Shown piece after piece: positions 1 to 6,267 of a DNA stretch of 57,070 nt (positions are counted from its first letter, which is position 1; every line of letters starts with the position of its first letter). This stretch comes from a virus, in IMG/VR virus record IMGVR_UViG_3300042453_002843, positions 1 to 57,070 of that record. The stretch is one strand, 5' to 3'. The notes beneath the pieces were generated by a model. That model saw only the letters and a list, made by a program, of their open reading frames with translations, did not search any database and was not told the DNA's origin. The position numbers were made by a program, and so were the translations under genes.

Positions 1-257
1 TTGCTATCAAATCTGATGGAACAAAAATTGTTGTTGCTCAACTTGACAGCAAAAATTCATCAGCACATTCAAGTGAAATCGAAATCGCTGATGGTGATGG
101 CAAAAAATACAATATGCTTTTTAAGACGGAAAATCTTCGGATGATTCCTGGGTCTTATCAAGTATCAATTTCTTTCCGTGGTATTGCAAGCTTCAAACAT
201 ACTGAAAAGGACATTCAGTATTGGGTAGCAACTGACATTGGTTCGACAAACGAATAA
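1..257 (+). CDS. 45: DNA polymerase sliding clamp (gp45-like), C-terminal part
   Basis: The frame is open from the window edge to a TAA at 255-257, giving about 84 residues of the C-terminus. The tail (FKTENLRMIPGSYQ, then FRGIASFKH and QYWVATDIGS) follows the layout of the final domain of T4 gp45, where a short strand-turn-strand ends the clamp subunit. The clamp is a homotrimeric ring that tethers gp43 polymerase to DNA and also serves as late-transcription co-activator in T4. The next gene, 29 bp downstream, is the clamp loader, which is the standard T4-type order and supports the call. The N-terminal part is outside the window. Confidence 0.85.
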   Translation, partial: AIKSDGTKIVVAQLDSKNSSAHSSEIEIADGDGKKYNMLFKTENLRMIPGSYQVSISFRGIASFKHTEKDIQYWVATDIGSTNE

Positions 258-286
258 TTTTGTGACTTTTTATATTATGAGGTATC

Positions 287-1219
287 ATGGAACATATACT
301 TTGGACGGAGAAGTATCGCCCACAGACCGTTAATGATTGTATTCTTCCCGAAAGGCTGAAAAAGCCTTTCGAGGAGTATGTAAAAAGTGGAACGATTCCA
401 CATTTGCTTTTGAGCGGTGGTGCAGGTGTCGGTAAGACAACCATTGCTAAAGCTATGTGTAATGAAATCAATGCTGATTACATCATCATTAACGGTTCTG
501 ATGAGTCTGGTATCGATGTATTTCGTACCAAGATTAAAAACTTTGCTTCGACCATTTCTTTCACGGGTGGTCGCAAAGTCATCATCATCGATGAAGCAGA
601 TTATCTAAATCCCAATTCGACACAGCCAGCACTTCGTAATGCTATGGAAGAGTTTGCTGAGAATTGCTCCTTCATCTTCACTTGCAATTTCAAGAACCGA
701 ATCATCGACCCTCTTCATTCGAGGTGTTCTGTTGTAGAATTCACTCTTCGTAATGAAGAAAAGGTTCAGATGGCTGGTTTGTTTTTTAAACGAATCACCA
801 ACATTCTGAATCAAGAGAATGTCGAATTTGATAGCAAAGTAATTGCTGAAGTTGTCAAGAAACATTTTCCCGATTTTCGTAGAACCATTAATGAACTTCA
901 ACGATATTCTAAATTCGGAAAGATTGACACTGGAATTCTTGCTCAGATCGGTGATGTTTCAATTCAAGAGATTATCAAATATCTAAAAGAGAAAGACTTT
1001 GGATCGATTCGTAAGTGGGTTGCTATGAATGATGTCGATCCGACAACTCTATTCCGTAAGATTTATGATAATTTGTATGATATTCTACAACCACAGAGCA
1101 TTCCACAGGCTGTAATTCTTCTTGCAGATTACCAGTACAAACAAGCATTCGTTGCTGATGCAGAAATCAATACTGTTGCTTGTCTGACTGATTTGATGGT
1201 GAGTGTAGAATTCAAATGA
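287..1219 (+). CDS. 44: Clamp loader large subunit (gp44-like AAA+ ATPase)
   Basis: This is a 310-residue AAA+ ATPase of the RFC/gp44 type that opens and loads the sliding clamp. The Walker A motif GGAGVGKTT lies at residues 44-52, the Walker B/DEAD box IIIDEAD ends near 105, and the SRC arginine-finger motif is at 145-147. The N-terminal WTEKYRP signature is typical of clamp-loader subunits. The length is close to T4 gp44 (319). The start ATG follows a GAGG ribosome-binding site, and the stop overlaps the next gene's start by ATGA, suggesting translational coupling to gp62, its complex partner. Confidence 0.97.
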   Translation: MEHILWTEKYRPQTVNDCILPERLKKPFEEYVKSGTIPHLLLSGGAGVGKTTIAKAMCNEINADYIIINGSDESGIDVFRTKIKNFASTISFTGGRKVIIIDEADYLNPNSTQPALRNAMEEFAENCSFIFTCNFKNRIIDPLHSRCSVVEFTLRNEEKVQMAGLFFKRITNILNQENVEFDSKVIAEVVKKHFPDFRRTINELQRYSKFGKIDTGILAQIGDVSIQEIIKYLKEKDFGSIRKWVAMNDVDPTTLFRKIYDNLYDILQPQSIPQAVILLADYQYKQAFVADAEINTVACLTDLMVSVEFK

Positions 1220-1599
1220 GCCCTTTCGATTACGTGAATGAAATTTTACAAGGAAAAAAACAACTGATTGTTGATGAACTGTCTGAGAAGTCCTATGAAC
1301 CATATCTGACAAATAAAGCACTCTCATATCACAAAGATTGTATCTATTTTGCGAATGAGATGAATATTAGGCCATTTCTAGATAAAAAAATGCAGAATGA
1401 TTTTTTACTAAATACCGTCAGGGCAAGAAAGCGCCCTTTCAATAAGTGGGTTAAGGCTGAAAAAAGTGAAGACATAGCATGTATCAAGGCTTATTACGGC
1501 CTATCAACATCTAAAGCACAAGAAGCCCTCCGTCTGCTTAGTGAAGATCAGATTCGACAATTAAAAGAAAAAACAGATCCTGGCGGAATGGGGAAGTAA
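1216..1599 (+). CDS. 62: Clamp loader small subunit (gp62-like)
   Basis: The 127-residue product has no ATPase motif, as expected for the small clamp-loader subunit. It begins MSPFDYVNEI and contains a basic RARKRPFNKW segment, which matches the shorter gp62 type of cyanophage-like T4 relatives rather than the 187-residue T4 protein. The position between gp44 and RegA and the 4-base overlap with gene 44 are conserved in T4-type phages. The assignment rests on synteny and recalled sequence resemblance. Confidence 0.9.
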   Translation: MSPFDYVNEILQGKKQLIVDELSEKSYEPYLTNKALSYHKDCIYFANEMNIRPFLDKKMQNDFLLNTVRARKRPFNKWVKAEKSEDIACIKAYYGLSTSKAQEALRLLSEDQIRQLKEKTDPGGMGK

Positions 1600-1600
1600 T

Positions 1601-2002
1601 ATGGTAGACTTAACGACATTTGTTGAAGTTTCTCTAAAGGAACAAGATGATTTTTTGAAAGTGAAAGAAACACTGACACGGATAGGTGTCTCTTCTAGGA
1701 AAGAAAGAACTCTCTATCAGTCATGCCACATACTACACAAAAAAGGGCAATATTACATTGTTCACTTCAAGGAGTTATTTGCATTAGATGGAAAACCTGC
1801 TAATATATCTGATAATGATATCGAGAGAAGAAATGCTATTGCTAAACTCTTGGAAGAATGGGGACTAGTTAAGATAGTGAATCCTTCTATTATGGAAGAT
1901 AAGATTGCTCCGATTCATCAAATAAAAATTATTTCTTATAGAGATAAAGAAGATTGGGAACTTGTAAGTAAGTACAACATTGGAAAGAAGACTCAGAATT
2001 AA
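1601..2002 (+). CDS. regA: RegA translational repressor of early genes
   Basis: The 133-residue product contains FLKVKETLTRIGV, LYQSCHILHKKG and YYIVHFKELF, which are hallmark segments of T4 RegA. RegA binds the translation-initiation region of many early phage mRNAs and blocks ribosome access. It starts one base after the gp62 stop, as part of the clamp-loader operon. T4 RegA is 122 residues. The extra length here is a few N-terminal residues and a short C-terminal tail. Confidence 0.96.
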   Translation: MVDLTTFVEVSLKEQDDFLKVKETLTRIGVSSRKERTLYQSCHILHKKGQYYIVHFKELFALDGKPANISDNDIERRNAIAKLLEEWGLVKIVNPSIMEDKIAPIHQIKIISYRDKEDWELVSKYNIGKKTQN

Positions 2003-2003
2003 A

Positions 2004-2189
2004 ATGAATCACGTAAGACAACCCTTTGTTAAATTGAAAAATCTTTATACAAACGAGGAAGTTTTCACCGACAAAAAGGCATTGAAGCGTATTGAAGGTG
2101 ATATGACTTTCATTTTGGTTTTCAAAGAGAGTGATCCAGGTAGAAAATATTGGGTCAATGAGGCAGCCTTCAAGCCTTTGACTAAATAA
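2004..2189 (+). CDS. Small hypothetical protein after regA
   Basis: This is a 61-residue protein starting at the ATG at 2004, one base after the regA stop. I chose this start because the upstream ATG in the same frame lies inside regA. The sequence alternates basic and hydrophobic residues (VKLKNLYTNEEVF, FILVFKESDPGRKYW) and could form a small beta-rich fold. I do not recognise the family. It ends shortly before an intrinsic terminator, so it looks like the last gene of the clamp-loader operon. Confidence 0.6.
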   Translation: MNHVRQPFVKLKNLYTNEEVFTDKKALKRIEGDMTFILVFKESDPGRKYWVNEAAFKPLTK

Positions 2190-2209
2190 AGATATCCTCG
2201 GGATGGGAT

Positions 2210-2264
2210 CTAGGCTGGGTACCCTAGATAAAACTACCCACCACGCCTTCGGGGTGGTTTTTTT
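2210..2264 (+). terminator. Intrinsic terminator after the clamp-loader/regA operon
   Basis: A hairpin at 2240-2258 pairs ACCAC with GTGGT and encloses CC-TTCG-GG with one bulged G. It is followed by seven T residues (2258-2264). A second short hairpin, CTAGG/CCTAG, lies just upstream at 2210-2227. Together they form a textbook rho-independent terminator between the small gene and hsp20. Confidence 0.88.
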
Positions 2265-2289
2265 AACTCGCTTAAACAAGGAGAAAACT

Positions 2290-2739
2290 ATGACAATCAA
2301 TACATTTACACCTTACTTTCCTTCAACCGTAGGTTTCGACCGTATCTTCGATGCTCTGGAAAGAGTGTCTACTGAAAAGATTTCCTACCCACCTCACAAC
2401 ATCGTAAAACACGCGAAAGAAAAAAATAAGTATCTCGTTGAATTAGCTGTTGCAGGTTTTTCACAGGATGAAATTGAAATTGACATTGTGAAGGGTACTT
2501 TGACTATTACGGGAAAGAAAGATGAGTTAAGTGATAAACGTTACTTTCTGCACAGAGGAATTGCCACTCGTTCTTTCAAGAAAAGCTTTCAGGTTGCTGA
2601 GACTGTCCAAGTGAATGGAGCGGTCCTAAGCGACGGAATCCTGACAGTTGAACTGGAGAACGTGATTCCAGAGGAAGAGCTTCCTAAGCGTATTCCTATT
2701 GTTGCAGGAAAACAACAATCTAAACTTCTACAAGAATAA
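2290..2739 (+). CDS. hsp20: Small heat-shock protein (Hsp20/alpha-crystallin family)
   Basis: This is a 149-residue small heat-shock protein, a holdase chaperone. The alpha-crystallin domain is seen in YLVELAVAGFSQDEIEIDI, GTLTITGKK, RGIATRSFKKSFQV and GILTVELENV, covering roughly residues 40-130. The ATG at 2290 follows AAGGAG, so it is preferred over upstream in-frame starts that would read through the terminator. Hsp20 is one of the genes typically added to T4-type cyanophage genomes, possibly to aid virion protein folding. It sits alone between a terminator upstream and a promoter downstream. Confidence 0.93.
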   Translation: MTINTFTPYFPSTVGFDRIFDALERVSTEKISYPPHNIVKHAKEKNKYLVELAVAGFSQDEIEIDIVKGTLTITGKKDELSDKRYFLHRGIATRSFKKSFQVAETVQVNGAVLSDGILTVELENVIPEEELPKRIPIVAGKQQSKLLQE

Positions 2740-2742
2740 TTC

Positions 2743-2771
2743 TTGACAAGGGCTCCTTTCCATGCTATATT
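2743..2771 (+). promoter_or_regulatory. Sigma-70-type promoter for the phosphoesterase gene
   Basis: A perfect -35 TTGACA (2743-2748) is followed by 17 bp and a TATATT -10 (2766-2771), 24 bp before the ATG at 2795. The -35 context CTTGACAAGG matches the early promoters found after position 46000 in this window, so the element belongs to the same early set. Confidence 0.85.
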
Positions 2772-2784
2772 GTGTGGAAAGGAG
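2753..2784 (+). promoter_or_regulatory. Hairpin spanning the -10 box and hiding the ribosome-binding site
   Basis: A perfect 10-bp inverted repeat, CTCCTTTCCA (2753-2762) and TGGAAAGGAG (2775-2784), surrounds the -10 hexamer. The right arm contains the AAGGAG ribosome-binding site of the gene starting at 2795. A transcript reading in from upstream would carry both arms and could sequester this site. A transcript from the local promoter (start near 2778) lacks the left arm and would be freely translated. This resembles the logic of T4 genes whose long transcripts are translationally silenced by a hairpin. Confidence 0.7.
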
Positions 2785-2794
2785 TAAAAATATT

Positions 2795-3574
2795 ATGAAA
2801 ATCGCACTCGCATCCGATGTACATCTGGAATTCGGCACCATTGTATTGGACAATACTGAGAACGCGGAAGTTCTGATTCTGTCTGGTGATATTTGTGTCG
2901 CTAACGGATTCCATCCTACAGACAAAGAATTTTTCCGTACTTGCTCAGAAAAGTTTCCAAATGTAATCTATATCATGGGAAACCATGAACATTACAATGG
3001 TGACTACACATTGACCGAAAATCTTCTTCGTGATGAGCTAGAAGAATTTAAAAATATTCATCTTCTAGAAAAACAATCGGTTGAGATCAATGGCTACACT
3101 TTTATTGGTGCTACTCTTTGGACCGATATGAACAAAAACGATCCAAATACATTGTGGCATGTTAGTCGTGTAATGAATGATTTTCGTATTATTCGTAATA
3201 GTGGTGCGATTGAAGATCGAGAAAAACTTACTTCAATGTTTGTGTATAATGAGCACGTGAATACAATGCACTATATCAAAAGTGTCATTGATTCTAAACC
3301 TGAAGGTAAGTTCGTAGTTGTTGGTCATCATGCGCCATCAAAGCAGTCGGTGAAACCTCGTTATGAAAGAGATGTTCTTACTAACGGTGCGTATTCTTCA
3401 GACTTGTCGGAGTTTATTCTTGACCATCCACAAATCAAATTGTGGACTCATGGGCACACTCATGATGTTTTTGATTATATGATTGGTGAAACTCGCATTT
3501 TATGTAATCCTCGTGGCTATATTTTGTATGAAGACCGCGCTGATGAATTCGAATTACTATTTACTGATATTTAA
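2795..3574 (+). CDS. Calcineurin-like metallophosphoesterase
   Basis: This 259-residue protein carries the metallophosphoesterase metal-ligand motifs in order: ASDVH (residues 6-10), LSGDI near 36, GNHE near 64, VVGHH near 180 and HGHTH near 218. These are the D-x-H, GD, GNHE, H and GHTH elements of a two-metal phosphoesterase. The substrate is unknown. Family members cleave nucleic acids, cyclic nucleotides or phosphoproteins. The ATG at 2795 is preferred over an upstream in-frame ATG at 2762 because the ribosome-binding site AAAGGAG at 2778-2784 serves 2795. It is the first gene of the segment under the 2743 promoter. Confidence 0.9.
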   Translation: MKIALASDVHLEFGTIVLDNTENAEVLILSGDICVANGFHPTDKEFFRTCSEKFPNVIYIMGNHEHYNGDYTLTENLLRDELEEFKNIHLLEKQSVEINGYTFIGATLWTDMNKNDPNTLWHVSRVMNDFRIIRNSGAIEDREKLTSMFVYNEHVNTMHYIKSVIDSKPEGKFVVVGHHAPSKQSVKPRYERDVLTNGAYSSDLSEFILDHPQIKLWTHGHTHDVFDYMIGETRILCNPRGYILYEDRADEFELLFTDI

Positions 3575-3583
3575 AGGAAAATA

Positions 3584-4030
3584 ATGTCAACCCTAAGAAA
3601 CCTAGAAAAAGCACTTGCTGGTGAATCTATGGCACATATCAAGTACCGATATTTTGCTAAGATCGCCCGTGAGGAAGGATATGAAGATGTCGCAAGACAC
3701 TTCGAAGAAACAGCCAATCAAGAAATCAAACATGCATGGGGACACCTAGAACTTTTGATTGGTCGACCTAACACCAAACAGTGTTTGCAAAAAGCAATCG
3801 ATGGTGAAACGTATGAGTATACAGAGATGTATCCTCAAATGGAAGAAGAAGCTGAACGCGAAGGTAACGAACAAGCTATGCTTGAAGCAAGACAACAAGC
3901 GAACGAATCTCGTGAACATGCTGAACACTTCAAAATAATCCTAGAAAAAGCAGAAAAACGCTTTGCTGCTCTGAAAAAAGTTGAAGAACGCCATGCAAAT
4001 GCATACAAAAAAGTATTGGAGGCTCTATGA
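3584..4030 (+). CDS. Rubrerythrin (ferritin-like diiron protein)
   Basis: This 148-residue protein is a four-helix diiron rubrerythrin. Iron ligands are visible in [35 protein letters not shown] and ESREHAEHF, the four helical ligand segments. Rubrerythrins reduce hydrogen peroxide with electrons from rubredoxin. Most carry a C-terminal rubredoxin domain. Here that domain is absent, but a separate rubredoxin gene begins at 4027, overlapping this stop codon. Rubrerythrin is unusual in a phage and suggests protection against oxidative stress or supply of reducing steps during infection (inference). Confidence 0.93.
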   Translation: MSTLRNLEKALAGESMAHIKYRYFAKIAREEGYEDVARHFEETANQEIKHAWGHLELLIGRPNTKQCLQKAIDGETYEYTEMYPQMEEEAEREGNEQAMLEARQQANESREHAEHFKIILEKAEKRFAALKKVEERHANAYKKVLEAL

Positions 4031-4161
4031 GATCGGATCATGTTTGTGTAGTTTGTGGTTATGTTCATGAAGAACACAGTGATGTTCCTTTTGAACAACT
4101 GCCTGAGGACTGGCTTTGCCCAGAGTGTGGTGTTGGTAAAGATGAGTTTGAGGTCCTGTGA
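4027..4161 (+). CDS. Rubredoxin, 44 residues
   Basis: A short ORF starts with the ATG at 4027 inside the rubrerythrin stop (ATGA) and ends TGA at 4159-4161. The product has the two rubredoxin iron-binding knuckles CVVCG and CPECG, plus the family signature [17 protein letters not shown]. It therefore binds a single iron through four cysteines and carries one electron. It is slightly shorter than free-standing rubredoxins (about 52-55) because the loop after the first knuckle is trimmed. Overlap on both sides implies translational coupling with rubrerythrin and dCMP deaminase. Confidence 0.93.
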   Translation: MRSDHVCVVCGYVHEEHSDVPFEQLPEDWLCPECGVGKDEFEVL

Positions 4162-4616
4162 AAGAAAAATTTGTTAATGCATACATGAAGGTCGCTGAGA
4201 CTTTTTCTGAACTCTCAACCGCTCGGCGTCTTCATGTTGGTGCGATTGTTGTAAAAGATGATCGCATCATTTCGATTGGCTATAATGGAATGCCCTCTGG
4301 TTGGGACAATGATTGTGAGGATTTACTTGTCTATAGAAAAGAAATCGAACCAGGCGTTTTTAACAACGAATATAAACATGAATGGAAAACCAAACCAGAG
4401 GTGCTCCACGCTGAAACGAATGCAATCGCTAAATTAGCAAAGTCTACTGAATCTGGTGATGGTGCTACTATGTTTATTACCCACTCTCCGTGTCTAGATT
4501 GTGCTAAACTTATATACCAGAGCGGAATCAAATCTGTCTACTATCGTAATACATATCGGAGTGATGATGGTATTGAATTTTTAAAAAAATGTAATATTGA
4601 GGTGAATAAAACATGA
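4158..4616 (+). CDS. cd: Deoxycytidylate (dCMP) deaminase
   Basis: This 152-residue zinc deaminase starts at a GTG that overlaps the rubredoxin stop (GTGA). The catalytic motif HAETNAIAK gives the zinc-binding His and the proton-shuttle Glu, and PCLDCAK gives the two zinc cysteines. The family converts dCMP to dUMP, the substrate for thymidylate synthase, which in this phage is the ThyX encoded at 35109. T4 gene cd is the equivalent. The substrate is inferred from family and context, since no experiment separates dCMP from related substrates. Confidence 0.93.
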   Translation: MKEKFVNAYMKVAETFSELSTARRLHVGAIVVKDDRIISIGYNGMPSGWDNDCEDLLVYRKEIEPGVFNNEYKHEWKTKPEVLHAETNAIAKLAKSTESGDGATMFITHSPCLDCAKLIYQSGIKSVYYRNTYRSDDGIEFLKKCNIEVNKT

Positions 4617-4969
4617 GTATTAATACACGAAGAGGATTTTTGAGAGGTGCTGGAATCTTTGGAACAATTGTTGGTGGTGTAGCAGCAGGTAAGATGGTTG
4701 TTGAAAAACACTATCACGAAACAAAATATGTTCCTGCACCAGAACAACCCAAACAAGGCATTTCACACCTTGCACCAGAATCACCAACGACACTGATGTT
4801 GCAAGGAAATCCTAAAAAGAAAGAACCTTCTACACTAGAAGGTAACGGCTTTCTTATCTCTCATTCTAATGTAGAGTACCAAAACAAAGTTGAAATGTCT
4901 GTTGGTAAAGATAATCGCCTCTGGGTTAAAGTAAATGATGAATGGAAGAGAGTATCAATTGAAAGCTAA
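4613..4969 (+). CDS. Hypothetical protein with a twin-arginine-like N-terminus
   Basis: The 118-residue product begins [17 protein letters not shown] followed by a glycine/valine-rich hydrophobic stretch to about residue 30. That matches the twin-arginine (Tat) signal pattern TRRxFLR plus hydrophobic core, though no clear AxA cleavage site follows. The remainder is hydrophilic, with proline-rich linkers and a small C-terminal domain (KVEMSVGKDNRLWVKV). I do not recognise it. It may be exported or membrane-anchored. The start overlaps the dCMP deaminase stop by ATGA. Confidence 0.7.
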   Translation: MSINTRRGFLRGAGIFGTIVGGVAAGKMVVEKHYHETKYVPAPEQPKQGISHLAPESPTTLMLQGNPKKKEPSTLEGNGFLISHSNVEYQNKVEMSVGKDNRLWVKVNDEWKRVSIES

Positions 4970-5480
4970 AACTTACACAGGAGAAGTCGTTGAACTTCTC
5001 GATGACGGTTCTGCTATTCTACAATTGCCAGATGAACTCTGCGAAGAGATGAAATGGTTTGAGGGAACCAAACTTGATATTTCTGAAAAAGATGGAGTGA
5101 TTATATTGAAAAAAATTGAAACTGATTTTTATGCTGATGTTCATACCTTTATCGAAGCTTGTGATCAAAAAACATCACGTGAAAACATTAGTCTTTACCG
5201 AAATCTTATCAAAGAAGAGTTTTGGGAATTTCAAGATGGGCTGAAAAAGAATGATGATATCGAACAACTTGATGCATGTATGGACATGATTTGGGTCATT
5301 CTCGGTTATTGCAAGATGAAAGGTTTTGATGTCTACGGTGCATGGAACGAAGTAGCAAGAAGCAACCTTGCTAAAATCGATGTTCAAACAGGCAAAGTTG
5401 TCAAAAACGAAGCAGGTAAAGTTATGAAACCTGAAGGATGGCAACCACCTCAACTTGACAACTTCATTAAAATCAATTAA
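4935..5480 (+). CDS. AbrB-like domain fused to MazG-like pyrophosphohydrolase
   Basis: Residues about 12-60 (GEVVELLDDGSAILQLPDEL, then GTKLDISEKDGVIILKKI) resemble the swapped-hairpin AbrB/antitoxin fold. The rest is an all-alpha NTP pyrophosphohydrolase of the MazG type with KEEFWEF (E-x-x-E) and DACMDMIWV (D-x-x-x-D) metal-binding helices. Such enzymes hydrolyse non-canonical or excess NTPs, and phage MazG has been proposed to affect ppGpp. The start is uncertain: ATG 4935 or 4938, or a TTG at 4959 which has a GGAAGAGAG ribosome-binding site. It overlaps the previous gene. Confidence 0.75.
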   Translation: MMNGREYQLKAKTYTGEVVELLDDGSAILQLPDELCEEMKWFEGTKLDISEKDGVIILKKIETDFYADVHTFIEACDQKTSRENISLYRNLIKEEFWEFQDGLKKNDDIEQLDACMDMIWVILGYCKMKGFDVYGAWNEVARSNLAKIDVQTGKVVKNEAGKVMKPEGWQPPQLDNFIKIN

Positions 5481-5481
5481 A

Positions 5482-5754
5482 ATGAGCGATATCAAAGAAC
5501 TTCTTTTGATTGTTCAAGAAGAGTGTGCGGAAGTGATTCAAGCTGTCAGTAAATGTGAGCGATTCGGTATCGACAATTACAAACCAGGTAAGCCGAAAAC
5601 GAATCGTGAGCATTTAGAAGAAGAGGTTGGTGATCTCCTAGCTATGATTGAACTGTTGATTGATAGACAAATTGTTTCACAAAACAAAGTCTTGATTGCT
5701 AAAAGTGCTAAGTTTGATAAACTAAAACAATGGAGTAATATTCAAATTGGATAA
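5482..5754 (+). CDS. Second MazG-like nucleotide pyrophosphohydrolase
   Basis: This 90-residue helical protein has VQEECAEVIQAVSKC and EEEVGDLLAMIELL, the E-x-x-x-E and E-x-x-D metal-binding motifs of the MazG superfamily in their minimal form. It starts at the ATG at 5482, one base after the stop of the preceding MazG-like gene. Two different MazG-like proteins in a row are unusual. They could act on different nucleotide pools or as a hetero-oligomer (inference). Confidence 0.82.
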   Translation: MSDIKELLLIVQEECAEVIQAVSKCERFGIDNYKPGKPKTNREHLEEEVGDLLAMIELLIDRQIVSQNKVLIAKSAKFDKLKQWSNIQIG

Positions 5755-5974
5755 TATTGTTAAAGCTGCTGAGTATCTTGTTAAGAAATACAAACTCATT
5801 CCCGCTCAACGGTATGCTTTTTATCGTAGGGAATACGATAATCAGATTGAGCTAATTGGTCTAGTTAATGACCCTAATTTTGATCCTAGGGATTTTGAAT
5901 CTAGGGAGCTTCTTTTTCCTAAACGCTGGCTCACACTAGCAGTTTTTGATGAGAGTGAAAAGGTGCCAGCATGA
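5747..5974 (+). CDS. Hypothetical protein, 75 residues
   Basis: The frame starts at a TTG (5747) preceded by GGAG about ten bases upstream and overlaps the MazG-like stop. No ATG exists in the frame near that point. The product is charged, with YLVKKYKLIPAQRYAFYRREYDN and FPKRWLTLAVF. I do not recognise a family. The overlap with both neighbours supports a real gene in this operon. Confidence 0.6.
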   Translation: MDNIVKAAEYLVKKYKLIPAQRYAFYRREYDNQIELIGLVNDPNFDPRDFESRELLFPKRWLTLAVFDESEKVPA

Positions 5975-6267
5975 CTATCAAACTCATCACATTCAAAACC
6001 AATCAAACTCTTATTGGTGACCTAACACCTAAAGGTGATAATGTCATCATTAAGAAACCAGTGCAAGTTATTGTTCAACCCACTAAAGATGGTCCTGCAA
6101 TGGGATTCATTCCATTTTTGGAATACAGTGAAGAGTTCGATACTGGAATTACTTTTTACTCCCAAGATATTCTTACTGTAAATACACCCATGACTGAATT
6201 GACGAACGAGTATAATAAGATGTTCGGTTCTGGTATTCAAATCGCATCATCTATTCCCAAGTTTTGA
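5971..6267 (+). CDS. Hypothetical protein upstream of DNA polymerase, possibly Sm-like
   Basis: The 98-residue product begins KLITFKTNQTLIGDLTPKGDNVIIKKPVQVIV, an alternating hydrophobic pattern with a G-D turn that recalls the five-stranded Sm/Lsm barrel. A similar small gene precedes gene 43 in cyanophage-like T4 genomes, as far as I recall. The start overlaps the preceding stop (ATGA). An RNA-binding role is only a suggestion from the strand pattern. Confidence 0.65.
   Translation: MTIKLITFKTNQTLIGDLTPKGDNVIIKKPVQVIVQPTKDGPAMGFIPFLEYSEEFDTGITFYSQDILTVNTPMTELTNEYNKMFGSGIQIASSIPKF

Noticed and set aside
2181-2190. CTAAATAA as a late promoter for hsp20.
   Set aside because: It differs from NATAAATA and is followed by an intrinsic terminator before hsp20, so it would be unproductive.
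6264-6266. TTG start for DNA polymerase three bases before the ATG.
   Set aside because: ATG at 6267 is the more likely start; the TTG would add only one residue.
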